This document shows positions 36,601 through 48,600 of a DNA stretch of 64,000 nucleotides, one piece after another (the first letter of the stretch is position 1; the number at the start of each line of letters is the position of its first letter). The translations under genes and the position numbers were made by a program. This DNA is from Diphasiastrum complanatum. Taxonomy: Eukaryota; Streptophyta; Lycopodiopsida; Lycopodiales; Lycopodiaceae. The DNA is taken from NCBI GenBank assembly GCA_029204225.1, contig CM055104.1, forward strand, positions 46,009,835 through 46,073,834, read 5' to 3'. A model generated the notes under the pieces. It had not been told where the DNA came from. It did not search any database and saw only the letters and a program-made list of their open reading frames with translations.

Positions 36601-39600
36601 ATCACTCTCTCTAGGAGGACCTGTCGAACCATGTGTTGAATCTGTCGCCGAAGAAGAGGAGGGACGAGAAGGACCCGCTGCTGCTGATCCAACCTGCTCA
36701 TGTGATGCTCTCCCCTCTGAAGTAAGCCCTGCTGCTGCAGGTGGAACTGGAGTGGCACCGCCTGGACCATGCACTGCACCTAAACCCTGCCCAGAACGTG
36801 CTGTACTAGGCTCTGCACTCGTAGTAGGTTGTGCCCGCATACCTGTGACCCCTGCCTGTGAACCTGCAGCTGCTCCTACCCCTTGTCCCTGTCTCTGTCT
36901 ATGTCCCTGTCCAGAAACCTGTGATGCAGCACCCTCTCTGTCCCTGTCCCTGTCCTTGTCCAGAAACCTGTGATGCAGCACCGTGCCCGTACATAATAGA
37001 CAACCTCTGTCTCTCCTCATCGGAAATCCTGTGGCAATCAAATATGCCCAATGCCCGCCCACCCGGCCCTCTGACCCTCAGTAAGTGAGCCCTAACCCTG
37101 GTAAGTGATCCTGTGAAGAGACCACCACAATGCAAGCATCTCCATCTACGGACTCCTGAGCCATGGTGTGTAGCCACATCCCCCTCAGTAAGCTCAACCT
37201 CGCCCCAAAGGCCTCAGTCCTGCACCGGCATCGTGTCCACACGAGATCAAACCTGCAAACAGAAACAAGCAAACAACCGTTCAGTAGAAGAAAACACACT
37301 GCATTGAAAAACATTACCAGCATAAAACAGAGCTGAACACATCCGAGCACGCGTCACATTGATTCTAGCAAGATCATAGCAACTGCCAAAAAACACACGA
37401 GACAGGGCGAGGGATAGAATAATTCCAGTGCGAGCGAAAACGGGCGACTGACGCTAGCATGGAAGTCCTTGCAGGCGTCTATGAGTCCAGTGCAGGCCTA
37501 AACCACGCTACTGGCGGATGCTTGCACGATGCTCTAACCTAAACCCTAAAAAACATGGAATTAGGGCAAGAAATTGAAATTTGTGCTACGGACGTAGACG
37601 GGCAGAACGGAGGTCACAAGAGTCTGTGCGGGCATGTGGAAATGCATTCTAGGCTCAGACACCACCTGAATCGGTTGCCCAGAAGCCATTTTCTACAGAA
37701 ACGCAATTTCCGAAACGCTCAGCCCCAGAATCGCGTTTCGATGCAACTATGAATGGGGATAACGCCTGGAGGTGGTCTCGATAAGTGTTGCTGACGTCGC
37801 CAGAGAGGTCATCTCTGAGTAGTGGCTCTACGGACAATATGAGTATGTGTAGTACGTCATCTCCTCTATGTCGGAAAAAGTCACTATCGTTGCCACTGTC
37901 ATACAAGCCAAGGTTCATCCGCGATCTCCTGTGGGAGAAGAACGATGTGATCTGAGTTGTGTGTCAGGATGAGTCGGTAGCTGGCATAGATCCTGTCGTA
38001 GTAAAAACATCTCTCTGACCATAATTGCAACGCATCATGGATCATTATATGCTATAAGGGACCGCAATGTGACCGGAGCATCTCAAAAAAGCAATGGTAT
38101 CTCCCTCTGATCTCATAGTAGACTGGACATCTGAATAAAAGGTGCTCCTCGGACTCCACCTCAGACAGTGAACATATCTGGCATATCCGCTCCTCTCGGG
38201 GGGTATCATAGAAACGTCCAACCTCAATCTCAAGCTGATGAACTAACCCAGTGTGAATCTCAGATCATGGGATAATCCAGAGTCTAAATAGCATGGTAGA
38301 AGTGGGGTCCCCACAACATCCATCTCCAAGAAATGAGTCATGTAATAGTCGGGTTTGACCCCTAACTGGCCCTGCCATGTACAATGAAGATATGCTCTAT
38401 AGAGAAAACGTCGTGGGTGCCCGATGGGAGGTCCGTGATAGAGATGCCGAGGGTATCAAGTAGACTTGATGCCTGTGAGAACCATGACAAGCGATAATCC
38501 ATACTATGAAGGTTGTCACAAGCCAGTCTCTCCAAGCTCATGAATCCTAGAAGCCGTTGTGTAGAATGAACCTCCCAACTGTTGAAAATTGTCACTTCTC
38601 ACTTGACATTGGTTATTGTAAATATTGATCAAACATTAGAATAATGTTGATGATCTGATTTCACACGTGTGGAGCTTGTTCCCACGTGTGAAAGGATGTA
38701 CTTTTCATACTTGTATATATCTAAATTGATTTTGTATCAATCTAGTTAGTGTGAATATGATATGACTAGTTTTTTAGTAAAGTAGACTAGTCACCTAGAA
38801 ATTAGCCTTTCCTTGCATGTGCATGAGTAAATGCTCCCACATTGTGAGGCCGCACTCACTAATTTATGATGTGTTGATCCATTGCTCTTGCTTAAATCCA
38901 TGTGTAATGAATCTAGATCAAGATCTAATGTGTAGAACTTGATAGATCCATTGATTAAGCAACCAATAACTCTCTATGATTGTTAAGTACAATCATTATT
39001 GTCCTAAAAACTGTAAAATTTATCATGGTATCAGAGCTAAGTAAGAGAGTGATCATTGAATCATAAATCTTGTAAAGATCATTGGCAAAATTTGTTTTTG
39101 GCCAATACTAGTGAGGGCGAGTTCATCTAGAGTGATAGCTTGAATTCATTTGGATCAAAACGACTTGGAGGCTGTGTACGTACTTTTCACACGTGTGAAA
39201 CCGTATAGCAACTTTCATTTCAAGTTACTTTGTGTTTTTTGGTCCCAAAATCACAATACTAGTTCATTTTTTGTGCTTTTTGAAGCATAGCATTGATCTA
39301 GATTCAATCTAGCTAATGCCTATGACCAAATAGAGTTTTGGATCATTGAAGCATTTCTTTTTAGAGTCTAAGATCAGATCTTAGAGGCTGATTTGTTCAG
39401 ATCCTTAGTGAAGTGAAATCTCTAAGAAAAGTGTAAAGCAATTTTTTTTTGTGAGAGTGAAAGCTAGGAATTTTTGGCAAGATCTTTGTGTATCATTCAA
39501 GCTTGTGTGCTAGTTTGATAGAGACAAGCCTATAGGCATTCTTGTAAGCTTTAGGCCCTTCATAGATCTTTTAAAATTCAGAAATCTTTGTGATTTTAAG

Positions 39601-42600
39601 AAGAGCATTCATTCTACAATGTCATCCATGGGTGGATATTTGATGGAATCAAGTGAGAGACTCACTTCCACAAATTATTCCATTTGGAAAGTGAGAATGG
39701 AATCACTCCTAGTGATCCATGATCTATTTGACATAGTTCAAGGAGTTGAGGAAGAGCCTCAAACTCCCCAAGAACAAGCCAAATACAAGAAGAGAGCAAG
39801 ATTAGCTCTACATTGCATAAAGTTAAATGTATGCAATGACTTCTTGAAAGAGGTGTCTTCTTGTACCTCATCCAAAGAGGCTTGGGATTCATTAAAGAGC
39901 ATCTATGAATCCAATAATACTTCAAGAAACCTCATGCTAAGAAATCAAGTTTTCCAAAGCATGAAAGGAAGTGGAGAGAGTGGACAAGAGTATGTCCTTA
40001 GGATCAAATCTTTTAACAAGGAATTAAGTGCAATAGGGCTTAAATGGCCTAGGTGATGAGTTCACCAACTTAGTCCAATCATTTGCTATTCAAGACACTC
40101 TTCCATCCATTGAAAAGTTGCACAGTGTTCTTGTGGCCGAGGAGAGTAGGCTTCTACACCTCAAGACAAGAATGGATGGCATGTCACTTAATGGAGGAGA
40201 GGAGAAAGCAAACTTTACATTCAAAAGCAAGAAAAGCAACATCCATTTAAGAAGAATCAAGGCAAAGAGGCCGAGATGAAGAATGGAGGATCTACTTCCA
40301 AAGGCAAGGTGAAGAACAAGGCAAAGCTCAAGTGTTTCTTTTGTGGAAAGAAAGGACACTTTGCCTCAGAATGCTACTTGAAGAAGAATCAACAAGCAAA
40401 TAGAGATCAAGGGACCATTGCTCAAGAGGAAGAAGATGAGGATGGATTCAATACATCCTTGATGGTTGCATCTACACCAACTTCAAGTCAAGACACATGG
40501 TGAATAGATAGTGGGGCTAGTTCCCACATGTCTTTTAACAAGCATTATTTCTCCACTTTTCTATCTTGTAATGACTCTAAGAAGTCAATATACACTGCTA
40601 GTGATCAAGCATGCAAGATAGATGGCATAGGATCTATTCCTCTTTGCTTAGGCACATCTAAAAGGATAGATCTAGATAAAGTTTTGTATGTTTCTACCAT
40701 TTCAAGAAACTTGCTTAGTGTAGGACAATTAATGGACAATGGACTAGATGTACACTTCAAGAATGGAGTTTGTTCCATCTTGAAAAATGATAAGTGCATA
40801 GCTAGTGGCATTAAGCAAGGTAGACTATTTAAGTTGGATGCTAATGTTGCAAATGAAAGTGTGAACTTGGCTAGGGAGGAGCTATCTCAAGTGGAGCTAT
40901 GGCATAAGAGATTAGGCCATCCTAATCTTCAATCTATGGAGTCAATGGCAAGCAAGGAACTAGCTCTCGGCCTACCAAGAGCCTTCAAGAAGTGTGGAAA
41001 GATGTGTGAGGCATGTGGCCTTGCAAAGTCACACAAATCTTCTTACAAGAGATCTTCATCAAGATCTACCTCTCCCTTGGATCTCATACATTCTAATGTA
41101 CATAGTTTTTCACATGCAAGTAATGGAGGTGCTTTGATGTATGTAACTTTTATAGATGATTGTACTAGATTCACATGAACTGAGTTACTATCAAAGAAAA
41201 GTCTTGTTTATGAAGCTTTCATTAAGTTCAAGTCTCTAGTAGAGAAGCAACTTAGTACTTCCATCAAAGCACTAAGATGTGATAATGGAGGAGAGTACAC
41301 CTCCAATAAAATGAAAGACTTTTGTGAGATCAATGGCATTAAATTGCAATACACTTGTTCCTACACCCCCCAACAAAATGGGGTGGCCGAGAGGAAAAAT
41401 AGGAGTCTATGTGAGTGTGCAAAGTCTTTAAGACTTGATGCATCACTTCCCATCTCATTTTGGGGAGAAGCTATAACATGTGCTAATTACTTGTGTAATA
41501 GACTTCCTAGTAGTGCTATAGATGGGATCTCACCTTATCAAGCCTTGTTTGATAAGAAACCCAATGTAAAAGATTTTAAGATCTTTGGATGTATTTGTTA
41601 TGTTCACATCCCTAAACAAGAAGGAAGATGCTACCTCCTTCAAAGGGATCTTTGTTGGCTATGGAGAAAATAGCAAAGGCTATATGATCCTATATCCAAG
41701 AAAGTAAAGGTAAGCAGGGATGTACTTTTTGATGAGTCACAATTTGCTAAGAGCTTGTCAAATGGATCTAACCCATTGTGCATTGAAGATCTTGACAAAC
41801 CCGAGGAGGATCTTGACAAACCCGAGGATAGAGACATGGATCCAAGTCAAAAGGGGCCGAGAAGATCATCATGAAGCAAGGCCGAGCCCTCAAGGCTCAC
41901 CTATGTGGACAAGGTAAAGCAAAAGGAAAACTCTACAACTTCTACCTCTTACTCCTTCTTAGCTACATTGCTTGAAGAACCGTCATCTTTTGAAGCATAT
42001 AAATCTAAAGTTTGGAGAGATGCAATGCAAGTAGAGTATGATGCATTAGAAGAAAATCCTACTTGGAATCTTGTAAATCTTCCAAGAGGGAAGAAACCAC
42101 TTGCATGTAAGTGGATTTATAGAATAAAGTACAATCAAGATGGATCTATTAGTAAGTACAAAGCTAGGCTTGTTGCTAAGGGATTTCTTCAAATAAAAGG
42201 ATTGGATTATGAAGAAACATTTGCACCTGTAGCTAAGCTTGTAACTATTAGATTAATCATTTGCATTGTTACTTTGTTCAAGTGGGATCTCTACCAAATG
42301 GATGTGACAAATGCCTTCTTGAATGGCTTCTTAGAAGAGGAAATCTACATGATGCAACCCGAGGGCTTCATCAAGGTTGGTGAGGAGCAAAAGGTGTGCT
42401 ACTTAAGGAAGAGCTTATATGGCTTGAAGCAAGCACCTAGAGCTTGGTACTCTAGGTTGCATGATTTTCTCTATTCTCTTGGCTTTGTACTAACTGCTTA
42501 TGAAGCTTCTTTATATTTCAAATGTAATGAAGGAATGATCATCATTTTGGTACTTTATGTTGATGACATCATTTTGACAGGAAATGATGATGAAGGCATA

Positions 42601-45600
42601 AGCAAAATAAAAGTTGATTTATCTAGTGAAATCAAGATGGTAGATCTAGGCTTCCTAAAGTTTATACTTGGGATAGAAGTGTCTAGAAATAGCAATTGTA
42701 CTTTCATAAGTCAATCTAAGTATGCTACTTCCATTCTTGAAAGATTTGGTATGAAAGATTGTAAGGGGATTGACACCCCTATGGAGCATGTTGTGAAAGC
42801 AACTAATGAAGGTGATGAAGCATCCTTTGAGGACATCACCCTCTTTAGGAAGCTTATAGGCTCTCTAATCTATTTGACCATCACTAGACCTGACTTAAGT
42901 TTTTGTGTAAGCAAGTTGAGTCAAAGTATGCAAGCTCCTTTAGTTCATCATTGGAAAAGTGCCAAAAGAGTACTTAGATATGTTTTTAGTACTAGATTTT
43001 TTGGCATACTTTATGAAGGATCTAACTTGCACTTGAGAGCCTACTTGGATTCAGATTTTGCAGGTGACAAGATGGATAGGAAGTCCATTAGTGCATTTGC
43101 AACATTTCTTTGTGGAGGAGTAATATCTTGACTTTCCAAAAAGCAAGATACAATCTCACTATCTTCTTGTGAAGCCGAGTACAAGGCATTGACTTCAACA
43201 ACCAAAGAGCTCCTATGGCTAAGAAGACTCTTGATGGAACTACATGTGCTAGAGGCCGAGGAGATCCCTTACATATTTTGTGACAATCAAGCTTCTCAAC
43301 AAATTGCTTCAAATCCTATCTTCCATGCTAGAACAAAGCATATTGAGATAGCTCACCACTTTGTGAGGGAGAAGGTACAATCCAAGGAGGTGCAACTACA
43401 TCATGTACCATCATCCGAATGCATAGCTGATATCTTAACCAAGCCATTGTCCAAAGATCCATTTTTTAAGTTAAGATATGCTCTTGGAATTGTAGATAGA
43501 TGTACATTAGATTTGCCAAGTTAGAAGTGAGGAGGAGTGTTGAAAATTGTCACTTCCCACTTGACATTCGTCATTGTAAATATTGATCAAACATTAGAAT
43601 AATGTTGATGACCTGATTTCACACGTGTGGAGCCTATTCCCACGTGTGAAAGGATGTACTTTTCATACTTGTATATATCTAAATTGATTTTGTATCAATC
43701 TAGTTAGTGTGAACATGATATGACTAGTTTTTTAGTCAAGTTGACTAGTCAACTAGAAATTAGCCTTTCCTTCATGTGCATGAGTAAATGCTCCCACATG
43801 GCAAGTGGATGTTCACACGTGTGTATAGAGTACTAGAAGATAAGAGTTGACCATTTTCCTTAGATCCTATTTTGTAGGGAATATTCCTATATTCTAGGAG
43901 ACTAGCTTTTTGGATTTTAGCCATATTCTAGAAGGTCAACTTTTGGATAAGGATCAAGGATGGATCAAATGGATAGATCTGAGCGATGTGGCACTTTTCA
44001 CACGTGTGAAGACCTGCTGGACTGTACCAGACTCGTGGATGTACTTGATCCATAAAAGGATCATCATCTAGGACTATTGTACTTGTTGTTTCAGGTGCAG
44101 GCCTACTATGGACAATACTCCACACGTGTGAGGCCGCTCTCACTAATTTATGATGTGTTGATCCATTGCTCTTGCTTAAATCCATGTGTAGTGAATCTAG
44201 ATCAAGATCTAATGTGTAGAACTTGATAGATCCATTGATTAAGCAACCAATAACTCTCTATGATTGTTAAGTACAATCATTATTGTCCTAAAAACTGTAA
44301 AATTTATCACCAACCATAGGCACCCCCTCCTTGAGTCCTTCTACCTGCTATTCCCATCAACTGGCACATGGCATCCACCTGTGAGTGATCAGTCCACTTG
44401 GCATGCCTAGCCCCTGTGACCTGTGAATATTGAGTGACTCATAGGGTACCACCCCCGTGCCCTGCCAAAGACCTGTGACCCTCTTGATCACCCCGACTAC
44501 TTGTCGGCTAGCATCTCGTCACTGATGGCTAGGGTCCTGACGGTCAAGACACCGCATCTTTGACAACTTGTCAGGCGGCCACACTGGGTCACTGCTCGTG
44601 ACGCACCGGTCCCAACTTGGGACAGATGTCCTCCTCGGTCACCGGCCCTTGCCAATACTTGGCCTCAGGCCCTCTGGTGACTGGCCGTGCCAAGGTCATG
44701 ATAGAGTCCTAACTGGACTCTAACAATCCTTCCCTCCTCTGGGAAGTCATCGGTCCTCGATGACAAACTCCGGGTAAGACTTCTGCAACGCATGTCACGT
44801 CTCCCAGGTAGCATCTGACAACATATGCCCTTTCCAGGTTACTAGATACTCTTGAAGGAGACGATTCCGCAGTCGTCGCTCCCTTCGATCTAGGATTCTG
44901 TCTGGCCCATAACCTGTGGTGTCTTTCTCCTCAAGAGACACTAGACCTTCCACCAGGCTATCGCCATCGTGCAAACATCTCTTCAGTTTGCTAACATGGA
45001 ATATTGGATGCACCTTGCATCCTACAGGTAGCTGTAGCTTATAAGCTACTTGGCTCATCTTCTTAATAATCAACCATGGTCCACAATACCTAGGAGATAA
45101 CGGCGCACTTTCCTGTGCGTAGCACCTTCAACTTCTAAGGGACTAGTAAATACACCCAATCTCCATTCTCAAATTCCCGATAGGTACAGTTCTCACCAGC
45201 ATAACTCTCTGCCCTAGCTACAGCTTTGGACAAGTTATCTCGTGCCAACTCTAGCTTCTGCTGCATCTGAGCCAAAAACTCTACAGCACTAGGTACCCTA
45301 TGCGGAATCCCTATGATTGCAGGACTCAATGGCCTGAAACCATAATTAAGCTCAAATGGGCTCAATCCAGTGGACGCATGTCTCTTATCATTGTACGCGA
45401 ACTTTAATAGGGGTAAATGCTTTACCCAGTCTGTTTGCGTACTACTCACATATGCCCTAAGCATATCTTCCAAGATCTGATTCACTCGCTCTGTCTAACC
45501 ATCCGTCTGAGGATGCTCAGAGCTACTCATCCGCAACCGTGTTTCCAGCTTGGCGAACACCTCAATTCAGAAATCTCCCGAAAACTTGGGATCCCTGTCA

Positions 45601-48600
45601 GAAACTATGGACTTCAGAAGACCATGTAACCTGACAATATTCTGAATAAACAACTCAGCCACTTGCGGAGCTGTGACCTTCTTGATCGTTGCGATGAAAT
45701 GAGCCATCTTGGAAAACCTGTCTACCGCTACCATAACGGAATTGAATCCATTCTGGGTCTTGGGTAGCCCAACAATAAAATCCCTAGAGATGCTTTCCCA
45801 CCTTCCTATAGGTATCTCAAGCGGATGTAGCAAGCCCGGAGGACTTACTCTCTCGGCCTTGTTCACCTGACAAACTGTGCAACGCTGGACATACTCTCTT
45901 ACATCCCGCTGGAATCGTGGCCAGAAATAATGCCTTCTCAAAAGCTCACTAGTCTTATCAATACCAAGGTGCCTTCCATGCCAAAAGGCATATAAGACAA
46001 ATAAGTACATTCAAGTATGTCAACATCTCCAAAACTGAAAGAAAAGCATATATAGTAAATCTAAACACAAATACCAAAGTTAACTAAACCAACAGGTATG
46101 AAGCCAGAAATGGCTATGTATAATGTAAGCAAGCCGCAGATCATGTCCTGGAGGTGATGTTGCTACTGCTGTTGCTGCTACTCCTGAAAAAAGATGTAAT
46201 ACAAGCTGCAGTGGGCAGTGAGATTGAGATATGTTGCCAATGTCGAATGTAAGAGGGTCATCTCCTCATGGTAGGACGAAGAGGTCTAGCTGCTGGGTAA
46301 TGCTGGGAAGTGCGTTGTCTCTGATCTCCGTGGGAAGTCGTGTCCTCATCCTCGTCGTCATCATCTGAATCTGAGAGTCGTGAACGTCGTCTGGAGAAAA
46401 AGGAGATAATCTAAAGCTGTGTGTCAGGAGCAATTTGACGTCGAGGCTGTAGATCCCGTCGTAATAGAAACATCTCTCGGATCATAAGTGCAACACAGCG
46501 TGGATCCTCATAGGTAACAAGTGAACGCAGTGTAAATGGTGTATCCCTAAACAAGCAATAGTATCTCCCACGATCTCATAATAAGCTGGGCAAATAAAAA
46601 TAAAATGCTCCTCAGTCTCTACTACACCTAGGGAACACTGCTGGCTGCTCCATAGCTAGGCCTTGGAATTTGTCATGGTATTAGATCAGGTTATGTTGCC
46701 TGTGGTGTGGTGAAAGCTTGGACCTGTTTTTGATCAGATTCCTGCCATTCCTAGAGAGCAGCTTACCTTTGAGGAGGGAGCACTTTTTGTAGGGGCATCT
46801 GATCTCTGTGCTATCTGCATGGTTGGAGTACTGTTGGCAAGGGGAGTACAGGGAGCCAAAAAGTTTCTAATTTGGGACAAAAAAATTTGAGTCTTTTTGG
46901 ACAGCCAGGACTGTAGGAGGGCGCTTTCTACAGTGGGGACTTCAGTGAAAGTTCTGAGTGGATCTTGGACAAGGGCTAGGAAGCCATACAGGGGGATAGT
47001 TTCAAATCCAGAAGGTGAGGGTTATTGAGCAAGTGGCTGCATACCCTAGTTGGGTGAAAACCCCAGTTTGCCTTTTGTGTTTTATTTCTATCCAGCTATG
47101 TCTAGTCTTGCAGAGAGCATGCTGAGTGAAGCCAGCCGGCTGATGGCACTAACTTTAGCATATGGAAATTCAAGATCAAGAACATTCTTGAAGACAAAGA
47201 ATGTTGGAAGCTTGTGACAGGTGAGGAGCCTGTTCCAACATCTGAACTTGAACTCAAGGACTATATCAAGAGAGGAGAAAAGGCACACAGAATCATCAAC
47301 ATGTCAGTGAGGGATAATGTGATTCCTCTAATCAGGTCAGCCAAAAGGCCTATGGATGCATGGCACACTCTTTGTGCATTGTATGAGACAGCAAGTACAA
47401 CCAGGTTTCTCTACTTGAAGAACAAGTTGTATACTCTCAGAATGGAGACAAGGGAGACAGTTACTGATCATCTTACTAAGATTCAGGATATTAGATATCA
47501 GCTTTCTGTACTTGGAGAGTCTATTGCTGACAAAGACTTGGTGCCAATAGTTCTGAATAGCTTGTCATATGCTTATCAGAACTTTGTGATGATGATATCA
47601 GTGAGAGAGAAGATCCCTACCTATGAAGAAGTCTATCGTCTCTTGTTACAGGAGGAGATGAGGAGAGTTAATCTCTCCAAGAGGGAAGATTTCCAGGAGC
47701 ATGCCTTTGCTTCTAAGAAGAAGCAAAATCCAGCTAAGGATAAGAAGGTAAAGGCAAGAACAAAGGAGCACCACAAACACTTGAGCAAGGAATGGAGAAC
47801 TTGCAGATGTCAGAAGCACAATCCTCCTCAAATACTTCTTCCACACCTCGAAGGAAGGGGAATTGCAATTACTGTGGTAAATATGGATACTTTGCTTTTG
47901 AGTGCAAGAAGAAGCTTGCAGACCAAAAGAAGGGCACAAAGAAGCAAGGAGGAAATGTTGTTGAGAGTGTTGCAAGAGAGGAGCAGAGTGACATAAGGCA
48001 AGCTGAGTTATTCTCTGTTGCATTGGCCTCACAAGCTACAACAGGTGGTTGGTACATTGACTCAGGTGCTTCAAAGCACATGACCCTTCATAGGGATTGG
48101 TTTGATACCTTTGTGGGGATTTGTGATGGACAAGAGGTGTGCCTAGGTGACAACTCAACACACAAGGTCAAGGGAAAGGGCATAGTACCTGTAAAGCTTC
48201 CATCAGGAGAAGTCAAAGTCATTAAGAATGTCTTATATGTACTAGGACTTGCTAAAAATCTTCTTTCAGTAGGAGCTATCCCTCAACAAAATATGAAAGT
48301 AGAATTTGATGCTACTTCTTGTCTTGTGTTGGACTTGAGTGATAATATGAAGGTTGTGGCCAAAGGATTGCAGGAAGATAATCTATACAGGTTATACACT
48401 TCTATCCCTAGTCAGCATGCTTATACAGCAAAAGGAAGTGATGTGGATAGGTTGTGGCATGAGAGGTATGGACACCAAGGCATGCAGGTGTTGAACCAGC
48501 ATCATATGGTGGAGGGGCTTCCAGTTGTTAAGCCAAGCTCTTCAGTTTGCGAGGCTTGCGCTATGGGAAAAGAGCAAAGACATAAGTTTCCCAAGGAGAG

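Larger units (their letters stand above)
33068..37751 (-). mobile_element. hAT DNA transposon, full length with TSD and TIRs
   Basis: Terminal inverted repeat CATAGTTGCA at 33068-33077 and its complement at 37742-37751. A further inverted match (CGTTTCGGAAAT) lies about 25-45 bases inside each end. Flanks are AATGGGGA at 33060-33067 and AATGGGGA at 37752-37759, an exact 8-bp target duplication as expected for hAT. The 4684-bp element carries a transposase pseudogene on the minus strand and two long CT microsatellites (33331-33388 and 33534-33598) near its left end. It sits in a LINE 3' UTR, inside the 20-kb SNRNP35 intron. Confidence 0.88.
32903..38513 (-). mobile_element. LINE copy interrupted by a hAT transposon
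   Basis: Two LINE parts lie on either side of the hAT: 38513-37752 and 33067-32903. The first part reads [28 protein letters not shown], then [20 protein letters not shown] (zinc knuckle partly decayed), and the start of the 3' UTR. The second holds the rest of the 3' UTR, the stem TGCC/GGCA at 32935-32924 and a GGAAAAAACC...AATAAAA tail. The 5' side is cut at 38513 by a Ty3 LTR. Confidence 0.75.
38580..44309 (+). mobile_element. full-length Copia retrotransposon (Copia-1)
   Basis: 5' LTR 38580-39025, PBS TGGTATCAGAGC at 39026-39037, gag, protease, integrase, RT, RNase H, purine tract GAAGTGAGGAGGAG ending at 43537, 3' LTR 43538-44309. Target duplication CCAAC lies at 38575-38579 and 44310-44314. 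It is inserted in a Ty3 LTR; the unoccupied version of that LTR site is present at about 24475-24495. The 5' LTR is 446 bp and the 3' LTR 772 bp, because the 5' LTR lost about 326 bp. Confidence 0.95.
38514..45975 (-). mobile_element. chromodomain Ty3 (family B, copy 2), interrupted by Copia
   Basis: Minus-strand order: integrase (from 45975), chromodomain, purine tract GGAGGGAAGGAT, 3' LTR. The LTR is in two parts, 44725-44310 and 38579-38514, split by a full-length Copia (38580-44309). Rejoined, the LTR is about 480 bp and ends ...CTTGTGACA, as in copy 1 at 24419. The upstream gag, protease and RT are missing because the element is cut at 45975 by a LINE 3' end. Confidence 0.85.

Noticed and set aside
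40501-43131. TGA read as Trp (altered genetic code or RNA editing)
   Set aside because: The host exons and the other elements use TGA and Trp codons normally, and each TGA is explained by a single G-to-A change.
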